DNA from: Bacillota bacterium
GTDB lineage: Bacteria > Bacillota > Clostridia > Acetivibrionales > Acetivibrionaceae
Length of the DNA stretch: 52,025 bases
Reading direction: 5' to 3'
NCBI GenBank assembly: GCA_023398495.1
Contig: JAEWSG010000034.1
Location: 1-52,025, forward strand
Within the stretch, counting starts at the first letter, position 1. Every line of letters starts with the position of its first letter. This document shows positions 7,093-17,614 of the stretch, in pieces. A program made the translations under genes and the position numbers. The notes under the pieces were generated by a model. The model was not told the origin of the DNA, ran no database searches, and was given only the letters and a program-made list of their open reading frames with translations.

Positions 7093-10000
7093 CTACCTAC
7101 TTTTCTCAGTGTATTTTTTCAAAAGAAGATCCATCTCTTCATCAAATATTTTCTGCACACGTTCCATATCAGGCTCAAACTTACATAAGATGAGGAAATC
7201 CAACCTGTTATTCATGACTTTTGCGAGACCATAAAAATCTGCATAGTTAAGTTTTTTCTGATCTTTATCATCAAGTTGGTTCATACTATAATCCCATATT
7301 TTATCATACTCAAGTTCTGTATTACCTGCATAATTCAAAAGCACCGGCGAGTAAAAAGTAGAATATCCTTCCTTAAATAACGCCCTTAACTTTCTCCAAC
7401 GCCACCATGTTGGTATATTCCACACCAGATTCAGGAAATTTACATTATGCTTGTTTATCAATTCTACTTTTTCCCTAATTACAGCAGTCATCCTAGATGG
7501 ATTTTCACGATCTACAGGTACTAAAAATGGAACTCCGTCAAGTACAAGTCCTACCACGTCAGAAAAGCTCTTACCCTGATACCTACGGTTTTGAAATAGC
7601 AAATCAAAAGGAACATAGTCCAAATCCAATAATCTGGCAACAACAAGAACATGTATTTGAAGTGCAATTTCAAACGGCCCATTTTTATCATTCTCGCTAA
7701 AGTTAAATGGTGTCAAATCAATCCCGCAACGTGCCAATCTAACATGTCCGGAAGGGCGTTTATTAAGCTTCTCCTTAACTGTACGCAAGTATTGGCTGTA
7801 TCTTTCCAGATCAAACTTGGAAATTATTCCATCAGCATCAATGTCGATAGGTCCTTTGTGTACCTGCTCCAAAAATTCCTGATAGCTATAAGAGATTTCC
7901 ATAGCCTTTCTGACTCCATTCTTTAAATCTCTGTACCTTTGAAGGATATTACGTCTGATAACCTGTCCGGACGAAACATCAAATATTGAGTGATCGTATT
8001 GAAAAAACAGGTCATATCTCTTTTCATTTAGCTTAATAAGCATGACATGATACATTGGGCTGCCAGTCTTCTTAAAATCCGCACCCCATTCTATTTTCGC
8101 TATCGTATCCATTACACGATTCTGAGCTTCAGGTGTTAAACCTGACAGATCAAGTCTAGGAATAGGTGTTTTCTGAGGAGGTGCAAATTCCTTCCACATG
8201 TTTTTGGTCAGCTTCCGGGTTAAGCAACTGCGTAATAAGCCATGACTTCCAACAACGTCACAGAAAGCTTGTTCCAACAATTGTTCATCGACCATTTCAA
8301 AAAATTCTATTAAATATAATTGTAACCGAACTTCCCCACGAAAATGAATTTTTTGTATATTACTTAGGTTATATATTTTTGTCACAGGCTGACTCACAAT
8401 AGAATCATCAAAAACTCTCCTTTCGTCTTTAACCCGTGTTTCAATGTTCTCAATGATTTCTTTTTCCGAATCGCATAATACACCCAACTCTACTAATTTT
8501 TGCGGTTCAAAGAAATCTGGTATCTTCTCATTTAAAGTCATTGGAAGAATGTAGTTAGGCAAAAGTGCAACAGGCAGCTTAAGACCTCTAATATACCGGC
8601 GAATAGCATCAATGTCACCGGTTTGAGTGCAATCCACAAACAAAATATTTATTGGCGTTGAGTCTCTTAAGGTCCTAAAAACACTTTTGATACCAAACGT
8701 ATCAAGCAAAGTTTTCTCTATCTGTAAAGGTTCACTGACGGATTTATCTTTCGAAATAAGTTCATTAGTGATATAGCGTGCAAGAGTTCTAACCGTAGGA
8801 TACTTAAACACTTCATTCATAAGCACCTTATAACCTTCACGTTCCAGATCTACTGTCATTTGAATGACTTTAAATGAGTCTCCACCCAATTCAAAGAAGT
8901 CATCATCCAGGTTAATTTTATTGCGCCCCAGTACTTGACCCCATAGCTTTATTAATAAAGCTTCGAGCCCCTGAACTTCATCAACTTCTTTCGTGGAAAT
9001 GATTGCTTTACTTGCCAATTTAGCTGAATATAATGGATTATTCCTGGGATCAATTACAATTCTTTGTATACCGGATTCAAGCATCATTTCCAAAACAGCT
9101 AATATCCCTTTAGTTCCACATTCACAACCTGAAGGCAGGTAAACCCTGTAAATTCCCGGTGCACTATCCAATTTTTCATGTGCGACTGTCCATTCGGTTA
9201 ATCCGGATTCCCATTTCTCTGTTTTATCAACAACCGAGATAACCATTACTGGTTTTTCAAAGGAAGTAGCAGCTTGTATCATCAAATGATTTGCATTTAT
9301 TGCTGCTTTAATACTTTGATGAACGGTAGGAATCAGAGAATCAAATCTGGATTCCCTATTTCCCAATGCATCCCATAATACAAATGCTTCAATGTCAGCC
9401 ATTTGTTCTAATGTTGCTTTCAGTGACTTCTCCAGTGCAGCCTCATCCTTTGCATTTACAGTTGGTAAAAGTTTGACTCCATTTTGGGAGGAGAATAAAT
9501 TCTCGGCATTTGACTTTTGTATAGTATTTGACTGACGCCCGATAATCATGCCTACATCCAAATTACCCTGCAATTTAGGCAAATCCGGATAGGCTGAAAC
9601 CTGTTCCAGACCAAGAGCAGTAAACTGTCGTTTCCACTCCTCAATAGAAACCAGTGGTGAAAGTTCTCTCTCAGTTCCATCAAAATGCCACCATCCATCC
9701 GCCATACCCCAAATAAGATCAACATAACGTCTTATCCTAGTACGTTCAAGCACGCACAGTAAGGCACCCGGCTTCAATAGTTTTTGAAGATTTCCAAGAC
9801 TGACAGACAGCCGATGGGTGGCATGAACTACATTATAAGCAAATACCAGATCAAAAGAGCCATATTCCAACCCTTGTTTTTTCGGATCCTCCGTAATGTC
9901 AAAAATTCCAAAGTGTAAGAAGTCTATTTCTTCATTTATGGCATGTTCCCGAAATCCATCTAAAAAAGATTTTCCTACATCAGTGAAATAGTATTCAACT

Positions 10001-13000
10001 TTTACTCCCTTTAGCAAAGGCGCTACTCTACGCAGTATAGAGCCATAACCGCTACCGGCCTCCAATATACGGATGCTTTTCCTCTGACCAGCCAAATGCG
10101 ATAACATGGATGCAAATAGTTCCTTCAGGAAATCATCTTCCTTTTCCTGGATAGTATCCTTATAGGTTCTAAGAAGCAAATCATTCTTTCCTTCAGGATA
10201 TAAAACCTCCAGTGTCGGAATTTCTTCGCAAAGTGCCGAACCAAAGTTCTTTACACAATGCTCCAAAAGATCCAACTGACCTGAAAACAATGGCGTTAAA
10301 TTTCCTATTTCCGTATAAATTTTTTGCGGTTGACGGAGATTTTGTACCTTTTTGGTAACCCTATAACGTCTCCCATTGTCTATTGCTTCAACAAGACCGT
10401 CCTCATGGAATATGTGAATAAAATAGCTCACATAACGACCAAGAGAAGCTACCACACCCAGGCTTTCTGTTAATTCCCGGGGCTCAAAAACTCTACCCGG
10501 CTCCAATGGAAATATACCATTTACATAGTCGTAACAAAGACGAGCCGCATATTCATCAACCAAACGGTGAGCTTTAGAAAGATCCTCTACCCTGTTACTA
10601 TTTAAATACTTATTCTGTTCCAAATGGAGATCCCGCTGCAATTGGTTTAGCGAGTCCTTATCGAAGGTATCAGGCTCTAAAACATACGGCAATACACTTA
10701 CCTGCTCACATATTTCTTCGCCAAAGGTCTTGGTCAAAGATGCGGGGAGTTGATCTTCAGAACACAAAAATGCCAGTTGACGTGTCTGAAAATATGATGT
10801 CCCTTCCAATTCATCCTCTTTTAAAGATCTGATCTGAGGTACATAACGGTTACCATTAGAATAATAGACAGCAGGATAAGGATGGACACTTGCAGCAAGT
10901 TCACGCTCCAGTACCGATGCCCATATTTTAGCAGTATCACGATCATTCAGAGTCAATCCCGCATCCAACAAAATGATTCCTAATTCGGGATTTTCAGCCC
11001 TTATACCCCAAACCTGTGTTAATAGCTCAGAATTATCCGGAAACTTAGATATAGGGTTAAGAACAACAATCTCCGGCAACATATCACTCATTTCGCTTTT
11101 TACAGCAAGCGTTAGTACCCGAAGTTCTTCAACAGTTTGGTTAACTGTTGAATATGCTATCACTATGGTATCTGGGAGTAATGCCCTATTACGCAAATCT
11201 ATAAATAAGCGATACCTGTCTATAGCATTGGAATTTCGAAGAGTGGCTCCAAGTGTACCCTTGAAATCATAATAATTTCCACTCTCGACAGGAAGATTCC
11301 TCCACCTAGGCAAATATCCCATCAGCTTATTGATAGAATCCACCTTATCCGTCATAACCAAGCAGGTTCTCTGCTGTTCATATTGATTTATATGGGGCAG
11401 GAAAGATGTTTCCCAACAAATCTGTCCCACTGAAATTCCTGACTTAACGGCACTCAGTTTGGAAGAATCTTGAACGTCCGCATCCGGCTGCTCTACTCCC
11501 TTACCTCCATCCAACATCTTGTAAAACTCGCTGATGTCAATAGGATAATGCTGCTCATCAAATGGATATGATGGAAAAGGCACACGATTGCGAATCTGTT
11601 CTTTATAATATTGCTTCCAATCTATATATATACCTTGTTTCCACATTTCGCCCAACTTTTCTACCATGTAGGCATCATCTGGCATCGATTCGTGTGGATG
11701 GCGTAAAGTATTTACTACACCATGGAGCTTATCTCCAGCAGTCTGACGGACAAAAGTTGACAACGTACGACCAGGTCCAATCTCAATAAATACAGCCCTG
11801 TTATCAGTTAAAATAGTTTCTATTCCATCGGAAAAATTTACACAACTTACTAAATGTTTTGTATAATACGAAGGATCCACAGCATCTTTAGGATCAATCC
11901 AGTCCCCTGTCACATTTGATACATACGGAAGTTTAGGCTCTTTCATATGTATGGAAGCACATACTTCTCTAAAAGGTTCTATCGCTCCTTCCATCATTGA
12001 CGAATGGAAGGCATGACTTGTATGTAGTCTGCGGCTGGTTAATCCCATTGCTGCTAACTGGGATTCCAAAATACTGACATCCTCATCCGAACCAGAGACA
12101 GTACACTGATTAGGACTGTTAACAGAAGCTAATGATACATTTTCAGGCAGAAGATGTCTTATAATGTCTGATGATGAATTGATAGCAAGCATTGCCCCTC
12201 TAGGCATAGATTTCATTAGCTGTCCTCTGGTAGCAACAAGCTTTATACCCTCCTCAATGGTAAAAACATCAGCCAGACATGCAGCAGTGTATTCCCCCAG
12301 ACTATGACCAATTGTTCCTGCTGGTCTGATACCCCAGGACATCAATAGTCGTGCCAGAGCGTATTCAATAATAAATAACGACACTTGTGCAACATCGGTT
12401 GTCTGCATCTTCTCTTCATCACCGGCCTTGGGCTCTAGAATCAACTGCCGCAGTTCTTTCATTCCTTGTGCTTCAGCCAATTCAAAGCATATATCAAGCT
12501 CTTTTCTGAAGACAACCTCTGTCTTGTACAGTTCTCTTGCCATTCCAGGATATTGAGTTCCCTGACCCGGGAAAAGGAAGTATACTGATGGTTTGCTTAA
12601 TGGAGCGGTAGTCACATTTGTTTTTTCAGCATGCTCATTATCCAAAACCGCTTTAAGCCCTTCTATTAAATCTTTTCTATCTTGAAATGCAAGGGTAAAA
12701 CGTTTTTTTAGATTTCGCTGTCCAGTCTGCAAACTCCATGCCAAATCCGAAAGCTGTAAATTCTCATCAACACTTTCTAAATATTTAATATACTTCTCCT
12801 GTAACCTTCGCATAGCTGTTTCTGTATGTGCAGAAAGACAAAGCAGCTTCCACTTTCTGCCTAAATCAGAAATTCCTTGTTCAGGTGCTTCTTCCAGAAC
12901 CACATGAACATTTGTACCGCCTATACCAAATGCACTTACACCAGCCCGTAAAGGCTCGTATATATTTTGTTCAGTGGAATCCAATTTTCGCTTCCAATCT

Positions 13001-14211
13001 TCCCTTTGTGTAATCACTCTAAATGGAGTACTGTCCATATCAATGTTTGGATTTATCTGTTCAAAATTTATACTTGGTGGGATAGTTTTGTGCTTTAGTG
13101 CCAATACAGTTTTAATGAAAGATGAAACACCTGCGGCAACGTCCAGATGTCCGATGTTTGATTTCAGTGATCCGATTCCGCAAGACTTGTAACCAACAGA
13201 CGCAAACACCTTTGTGAGACCTGCTATTTCCACCGGATCTCCCAGTGCTGTACCTGTACCATGAGTCTCTATGTATGAAATACTATCAGCAGATACATCA
13301 GCCATAGCCAAAGCACGACGTATTACTTCAGCCTGTCCTTCAATACTGGGTGCAGTATAACCGACCTTGCGGTTTCCATCATTATTTACAGCAGAACCAC
13401 GGATGACAGCATAGATGTTATCCCTATCCTTAATAGCAGCATCCAGTCTTTTTAGTATCACTATACCCAAACCATTTCCCTCTACAGTACCTTTTGCATC
13501 TTTATCAAATGGACGACAATGACCATCAGGAGAATTGATCATTCCCTCTTCGTATAAATAACCATTCTTACTTGGAAGCGTAAGTCCACTTCCACCCGCA
13601 ACTGCGAGACTGCACGCTCCTGTAAGTATGTTTCTGCAAGCCAAATCCACTGCATATAACGAAGTTGAACACGCACTATGTACAGTAACAGATGGTCCTT
13701 GTAAGTTTAAACTATAGGCTATCCGTGTAGCAGCATAATCCTTATCATTGAGTTGTACGGTAGCAAATCTGTGACCTCCACTGTTTTCAGCTACTTTTAG
13801 TGTTTGCGCCTCCCATGCAAAGTTATTGGTAGCACCAATAAACAGCCCGACACTTCCACGATATTGCTCTGATGCATAACCTGCATTTTCTAAGGCATGA
13901 TAAACCTCTTCATGTAATGCACGAACCTGAGGATCCATGGTCGAAGCATCCTTGGGTGTATAGTTGAAAAAATCCGCATCAAAGCTTTCAAGGCCTGGGA
14001 AAACGCCTTTAGCCTTAACAAAGTTATCTTTTTGCAACAATTCTGAATCAACGCCCGAAGCAATAAGTTCATTATCATTAAATTGGGATATCGATTCTAC
14101 TCCCTCAACTAAATTTTGCCAGAAAACCTCAAGATTTTCAGCTCCGGGAAAACGACCTGCGATTCCGATGACAGCAACTTCTATTCCAGTATATTTTGTA
14201 CTTAATTTCAT
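7093..14211 (-). CDS. PKS terminal module F: KS-AT-dead KR/C-MT-ACP-C
   Basis: Last assembly-line protein, 2372 residues. KS at about 10-440: Cys in SACSTS (~182), HGTGT (~318), NIGH (~355). AT at about 545-830: FPGQG, GHSLGEY and HAFH (~733), the malonyl-type signature. Residues about 900-1100 look like the structural half of a ketoreductase without an NADPH motif. C-methyltransferase at about 1215-1560: SAM loop EAGSGYG (~1384), NVVHAT, and the WGMADGWW stretch common in PKS C-MTs. After a further degenerate KR-like stretch comes an ACP with LGGDS (~1776). Residues about 1845-2372 form a condensation-superfamily domain: LSNIQK as C1, and DHSIFD (~2072) in place of HHxxxDG, keeping the second His and the Asp. 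It should extend Val with malonyl, C-methylate it, leave the keto group, and release via the C domain. No thioesterase domain is present. Confidence 0.88.
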   Translation of the reverse strand: MKLSTKYTGIEVAVIGIAGRFPGAENLEVFWQNLVEGVESISQFNDNELIASGVDSELLQKDNFVKAKGVFPGLESFDADFFNYTPKDASTMDPQVRALHEEVYHALENAGYASEQYRGSVGLFIGATNNFAWEAQTLKVAENSGGHRFATVQLNDKDYAATRIAYSLNLQGPSVTVHSACSTSLYAVDLACRNILTGACSLAVAGGSGLTLPSKNGYLYEEGMINSPDGHCRPFDKDAKGTVEGNGLGIVILKRLDAAIKDRDNIYAVIRGSAVNNDGNRKVGYTAPSIEGQAEVIRRALAMADVSADSISYIETHGTGTALGDPVEIAGLTKVFASVGYKSCGIGSLKSNIGHLDVAAGVSSFIKTVLALKHKTIPPSINFEQINPNIDMDSTPFRVITQREDWKRKLDSTEQNIYEPLRAGVSAFGIGGTNVHVVLEEAPEQGISDLGRKWKLLCLSAHTETAMRRLQEKYIKYLESVDENLQLSDLAWSLQTGQRNLKKRFTLAFQDRKDLIEGLKAVLDNEHAEKTNVTTAPLSKPSVYFLFPGQGTQYPGMARELYKTEVVFRKELDICFELAEAQGMKELRQLILEPKAGDEEKMQTTDVAQVSLFIIEYALARLLMSWGIRPAGTIGHSLGEYTAACLADVFTIEEGIKLVATRGQLMKSMPRGAMLAINSSSDIIRHLLPENVSLASVNSPNQCTVSGSDEDVSILESQLAAMGLTSRRLHTSHAFHSSMMEGAIEPFREVCASIHMKEPKLPYVSNVTGDWIDPKDAVDPSYYTKHLVSCVNFSDGIETILTDNRAVFIEIGPGRTLSTFVRQTAGDKLHGVVNTLRHPHESMPDDAYMVEKLGEMWKQGIYIDWKQYYKEQIRNRVPFPSYPFDEQHYPIDISEFYKMLDGGKGVEQPDADVQDSSKLSAVKSGISVGQICWETSFLPHINQYEQQRTCLVMTDKVDSINKLMGYLPRWRNLPVESGNYYDFKGTLGATLRNSNAIDRYRLFIDLRNRALLPDTIVIAYSTVNQTVEELRVLTLAVKSEMSDMLPEIVVLNPISKFPDNSELLTQVWGIRAENPELGIILLDAGLTLNDRDTAKIWASVLERELAASVHPYPAVYYSNGNRYVPQIRSLKEDELEGTSYFQTRQLAFLCSEDQLPASLTKTFGEEICEQVSVLPYVLEPDTFDKDSLNQLQRDLHLEQNKYLNSNRVEDLSKAHRLVDEYAARLCYDYVNGIFPLEPGRVFEPRELTESLGVVASLGRYVSYFIHIFHEDGLVEAIDNGRRYRVTKKVQNLRQPQKIYTEIGNLTPLFSGQLDLLEHCVKNFGSALCEEIPTLEVLYPEGKNDLLLRTYKDTIQEKEDDFLKELFASMLSHLAGQRKSIRILEAGSGYGSILRRVAPLLKGVKVEYYFTDVGKSFLDGFREHAINEEIDFLHFGIFDITEDPKKQGLEYGSFDLVFAYNVVHATHRLSVSLGNLQKLLKPGALLCVLERTRIRRYVDLIWGMADGWWHFDGTERELSPLVSIEEWKRQFTALGLEQVSAYPDLPKLQGNLDVGMIIGRQSNTIQKSNAENLFSSQNGVKLLPTVNAKDEAALEKSLKATLEQMADIEAFVLWDALGNRESRFDSLIPTVHQSIKAAINANHLMIQAATSFEKPVMVISVVDKTEKWESGLTEWTVAHEKLDSAPGIYRVYLPSGCECGTKGILAVLEMMLESGIQRIVIDPRNNPLYSAKLASKAIISTKEVDEVQGLEALLIKLWGQVLGRNKINLDDDFFELGGDSFKVIQMTVDLEREGYKVLMNEVFKYPTVRTLARYITNELISKDKSVSEPLQIEKTLLDTFGIKSVFRTLRDSTPINILFVDCTQTGDIDAIRRYIRGLKLPVALLPNYILPMTLNEKIPDFFEPQKLVELGVLCDSEKEIIENIETRVKDERRVFDDSIVSQPVTKIYNLSNIQKIHFRGEVRLQLYLIEFFEMVDEQLLEQAFCDVVGSHGLLRSCLTRKLTKNMWKEFAPPQKTPIPRLDLSGLTPEAQNRVMDTIAKIEWGADFKKTGSPMYHVMLIKLNEKRYDLFFQYDHSIFDVSSGQVIRRNILQRYRDLKNGVRKAMEISYSYQEFLEQVHKGPIDIDADGIISKFDLERYSQYLRTVKEKLNKRPSGHVRLARCGIDLTPFNFSENDKNGPFEIALQIHVLVVARLLDLDYVPFDLLFQNRRYQGKSFSDVVGLVLDGVPFLVPVDRENPSRMTAVIREKVELINKHNVNFLNLVWNIPTWWRWRKLRALFKEGYSTFYSPVLLNYAGNTELEYDKIWDYSMNQLDDKDQKKLNYADFYGLAKVMNNRLDFLILCKFEPDMERVQKIFDEEMDLLLKKYTEKSR

Positions 14212-14378
14212 TTACTTCCCCACTTTCGACTAAAAATAAAATTATTAATAGAACTTACCTTGTGGCATTTTCAACACCTACAACTATTGATAAACGCAAT
14301 GGCTGCACCAGTTCCACCTGAACTTAATCACCTCCAGCTAAAATGAGCTTTGACCTTTTAATATACAAGTGTCTATTA
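14212..14378 (-). other. Unusually long intra-operon gap with strong RBS and two tiny frames
   Basis: Other junctions in the core assembly line overlap or are separated by fewer than 30 bp; this one is 167 bp. On the minus strand it contains GGAGGTGAT (14335-14327), a 9-base match to the 16S rRNA 3' end. Nine bases after it a GTG (14317) opens a 20-codon frame ending with TAA at 14255. Upstream in the same frame, an ATG overlapping the stop of the NRPS gene opens another 20-codon frame ending in LAGGD. Neither peptide is recognised. The gap could be a translational restart region, a micro-gene, or the remains of a small gene. Confidence 0.35.
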
Positions 14379-17300
14379 CTATACATCCTCTAGCTTTCTA
14401 AATAAATCTCCCATTTTAAGTAGAGTATCTCTTCCCTCTGTGATCTCTACATCCCGCTTGCTATCATCGTTGTCGTTGGAAGTATCGTCTGACTTCAAAT
14501 ATTCAGCTAAACTGGTAATATTGGTATGTTCAAACAATACAGTAAGAGGAATCTCACGTTCAAAAGCTTGCTTCAGACGATTGTTGATGGTTATAAGGTT
14601 TAGAGAATTTGCTCCCATTTCAAAAAAATTCTCTTCCAATGATATTGATTCAAATCCCAATACAGCCTTAAAGATATCTGCTATTCTCTTTTCAACAGAA
14701 CTTAGTGCCCGGGATTGGTTCTGGTCATTAGAACTTGGAATTACCGGATTAGGCAGAGCCTGGCGGTCAATCTTTCCATTGACGTTAAGGGGAAAGACCT
14801 CCAAATGTATAAAAAATGCAGGTATCATATACGTCGGCAATTTTGAATTCAATATAGTTCTCCAGCTTTTCTGGTCATGCTCACCTTCAGTAGTATAATA
14901 GGCACATAGCTGTTTCTCCTGACCAAACAACCGCAGCTGAACAACCACCTCTTTAACACCTGGCAATTCAGTCATTATGCTCTCAATTTCACCTAACTCC
15001 ACACGGTATCCTCGTATTTTTACCTGAGAATCCAATCGTCCCAAAAAATCGATATTTCCATCAGGCAACCAGCGTGCCAAATCTCCTGTACGGTAAATTC
15101 GACGGTTTGGAACAAAAGGATCTGCAACAAAACGTTCTGCATTAAGTTCTGCTCTCTTGTGGTATCCCAAGCCCACACCATCCCCACCTACACATAATTC
15201 TCCTACCGCACCGACAGGCAATAGTTTAAACCCATGGTCCAAGACATAAGCAGTCGAATTGGCAATGGGTCGGCCAATAGGTATTCTTTCCAACTGAAGA
15301 TCTGCTTCTGTCACAATATGAGTTGTTGAAAAGGTTGTATTTTCTGTTGGTCCGTAACCATTAACAACCCTAATATGAGGGTTGGTCTCTTTGATCCGTC
15401 TTATATGACGCACCGATAAAGCATCACCTCCAACCAATAAATTCTCCAGCGGTGCAAATATCATAGGGTTTTCATCACACAGCTGGTTGAATAGTGCAGA
15501 GGTTAGCCACAAGCTTTTGACATATTTATCTTTTAATAGCGATCCAAGACGACTGGCATCCAGAATATCCTCATCATCGGGAAGTACCAGTATTCCTCCA
15601 TGAAGAAGAGCTCCCCATATTTCAAAGGTACTTGCATCAAAGGATGGAGACCCTGTCTGAAGTATCACCTGATGGGAACCGAACTGTATAAAATCCGGTC
15701 CAAATACAAGACGAAGAATATTACGGTGCGTAATCAGGCAGCCTTTAGGTTGTCCAGTAGAACCTGAAGTATACATAAGATAGGCTCCGGATTCTGAACT
15801 ATGATTCGAAACAAGCGATTGATCCATAGAATAGCTCTCCGGCTTATCTAGTAATAACGTCTTTATACTAGATGGTACCTTTGAAATCAAATCTGACCGG
15901 GTACAAATAATCTGAATATTTGCATCTTTAATCAAAAAGTCTAGTCTTTCTGGTGCATTAGCAGTATCAAGCGGTACATAAGCTGCACCGGTTTTCAGTA
16001 TACCCAGAATCCCTACCACCATTTCTGGGCAACGTGGTACTAATAACCCTGCAGTAACTCCTGGTTTCAGACCTTGCTCCCTCATCTGCTCTGCCAGATG
16101 GTCAGACCATTTATCCAACTCACTGTATGTAATTTTGTTATCGTGCCAAATCACGGCTGTATTTTCCCTATATCTGGATGCTACATCTCTAAAAATTCCA
16201 TCAACCGTGGAATTCATAGGATAGGAACACTTGGTACTGTTAAAAGCTTCTAATACACGTGTTCTATCGTATGCTGAACAAATATTCAGTTCATCAATTG
16301 GTATTTCTGGTTTTGCACATGCATCCTCCAATAAACTTTTAAGGCTTCGCTCTAATCCCTCCATGGTATCCCTTGAATACCGCCCCTCATTAAAGGCAAA
16401 TGTTATTTCAAAAACATCTCCGGGGTTGACCACGATATGAAAATCATAATTTGTCTGCTCAAATACCTGCACTTTTTCAAACCATAACGACTGCCCCTCT
16501 TTTGAGCCTAAATTCCTTAAATGTTCAGCCAAAGGATAATTCTCAAATGCAATAACATGGTTTATAAGTTTATTCTTTAATTGGCTAAGCGATTGAATTT
16601 CGAATAATGGATAGTACTCAAAGGAAGCTGCTTCATAACTCGCCTTAAATACCTTTACACATAAGGAAGCGAAGCTGTCTCCGTCTTCAGTACACACCCG
16701 CAGTGGTTGAGTGTTAATAAACAAACCCACCATTGATTCCACTCCTGGCAGCTGAGGTGAACGTCCCGACACCACATTGCCAAACACCACATCCTTGGTA
16801 TAGTTATACTTTTGAAGCAATATCCCCCAGGCAACCTGGAATACTGTATTTACAGTAATGTGTTTCGACTGTGCAAGATTTTTCATTCTTTGTGCCAAAT
16901 CCTGACTTAATTGAAATGTGTGGGTAGCATGACGATACGTGTCCTCTTTGGCGAAAGTTGGCAAAACAGCGGGCCTTTCATAGTCAGTAAGGTAATCCAT
17001 CCAAAATGAACGTGCCTTTTCAATATTCTGGTTCTCAAGCCAATGTATATATTCCCGGTAAGGGTTTGCTTCCTTAGCACCCATATTGTTACCGAAATGC
17101 TGGAGGTTCTCATAATAGTTTATCAATTCTTGGAATAAAGGCGCCAGAGACCACCCATCCATTATAATGTGATGAAAAGTAAATATAAACCTCCATTTAC
17201 TTTCCCCGGTATATAGTAGTGCAGCTCTTATAAGCACATCACTACTCAGGTCAAACCCCTTTTGTCTGTCAGCATTTTTAAACGCTTCTATTGCTCCCTC

Positions 17301-17597
17301 GATATCTGTCTCATTTCTTAAATCATGCAATGATAGTTGTGGAGCCCATGATTTTAAAACAACCTGTTGTGGCAAGTCGGTTTTTCTATAGGAAAATACC
17401 GTACGCAATATATCGTAATGATCCGAAACCCGTGCCAATGCCCACTCCATACACTTAGAATCAACATCTCCGCATATTGTAAAATCAAATTGCTCAACAT
17501 ATGCCGCAGACGAAGGGTCAAGAGCATAATTAAGCAGCATGCTTTTTTGCATAGGTGACAAACCATATATATCCTGTATGTTCTCTTTTCGAATCAT
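14379..17597 (-). CDS. NRPS module E: C-A(Val-like)-PCP
   Basis: A 1072-residue single-module peptide synthetase. The condensation domain (about 1-430) has LSPMQK and an intact HHIIMDG near residue 145; since protein D ends in an epimerase, it should accept a D-configured donor. The adenylation domain (about 455-965) has YTSGSTGQPKG (~610) and GYGPTE. Hand-aligned pocket residues read D-A-F-W-L-G-G-T-F-K, essentially the known Val code. The carrier domain has MGANSL (~995), with Ala for the usual second Gly but the attachment Ser kept. AAAGGAG sits 8 nt before the ATG. The gene starts 17 bp after the stop of module D, so they are co-translated. Product of this step: Val joined to the D-residue made by D. 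Confidence 0.92.
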   Translation of the reverse strand: MIRKENIQDIYGLSPMQKSMLLNYALDPSSAAYVEQFDFTICGDVDSKCMEWALARVSDHYDILRTVFSYRKTDLPQQVVLKSWAPQLSLHDLRNETDIEGAIEAFKNADRQKGFDLSSDVLIRAALLYTGESKWRFIFTFHHIIMDGWSLAPLFQELINYYENLQHFGNNMGAKEANPYREYIHWLENQNIEKARSFWMDYLTDYERPAVLPTFAKEDTYRHATHTFQLSQDLAQRMKNLAQSKHITVNTVFQVAWGILLQKYNYTKDVVFGNVVSGRSPQLPGVESMVGLFINTQPLRVCTEDGDSFASLCVKVFKASYEAASFEYYPLFEIQSLSQLKNKLINHVIAFENYPLAEHLRNLGSKEGQSLWFEKVQVFEQTNYDFHIVVNPGDVFEITFAFNEGRYSRDTMEGLERSLKSLLEDACAKPEIPIDELNICSAYDRTRVLEAFNSTKCSYPMNSTVDGIFRDVASRYRENTAVIWHDNKITYSELDKWSDHLAEQMREQGLKPGVTAGLLVPRCPEMVVGILGILKTGAAYVPLDTANAPERLDFLIKDANIQIICTRSDLISKVPSSIKTLLLDKPESYSMDQSLVSNHSSESGAYLMYTSGSTGQPKGCLITHRNILRLVFGPDFIQFGSHQVILQTGSPSFDASTFEIWGALLHGGILVLPDDEDILDASRLGSLLKDKYVKSLWLTSALFNQLCDENPMIFAPLENLLVGGDALSVRHIRRIKETNPHIRVVNGYGPTENTTFSTTHIVTEADLQLERIPIGRPIANSTAYVLDHGFKLLPVGAVGELCVGGDGVGLGYHKRAELNAERFVADPFVPNRRIYRTGDLARWLPDGNIDFLGRLDSQVKIRGYRVELGEIESIMTELPGVKEVVVQLRLFGQEKQLCAYYTTEGEHDQKSWRTILNSKLPTYMIPAFFIHLEVFPLNVNGKIDRQALPNPVIPSSNDQNQSRALSSVEKRIADIFKAVLGFESISLEENFFEMGANSLNLITINNRLKQAFEREIPLTVLFEHTNITSLAEYLKSDDTSNDNDDSKRDVEITEGRDTLLKMGDLFRKLEDV

Positions 17598-17614
17598 AAT
17601 TTTAACTCCTTTAT

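Noticed and set aside
14255..14330. A minus-strand frame reading GGTGAAIAFINSCRC, which looks like a small peptide core
   Set aside because: It is preceded by an in-frame TGA and has no usable start codon; joining it to the LAGGD frame needs a frameshift.
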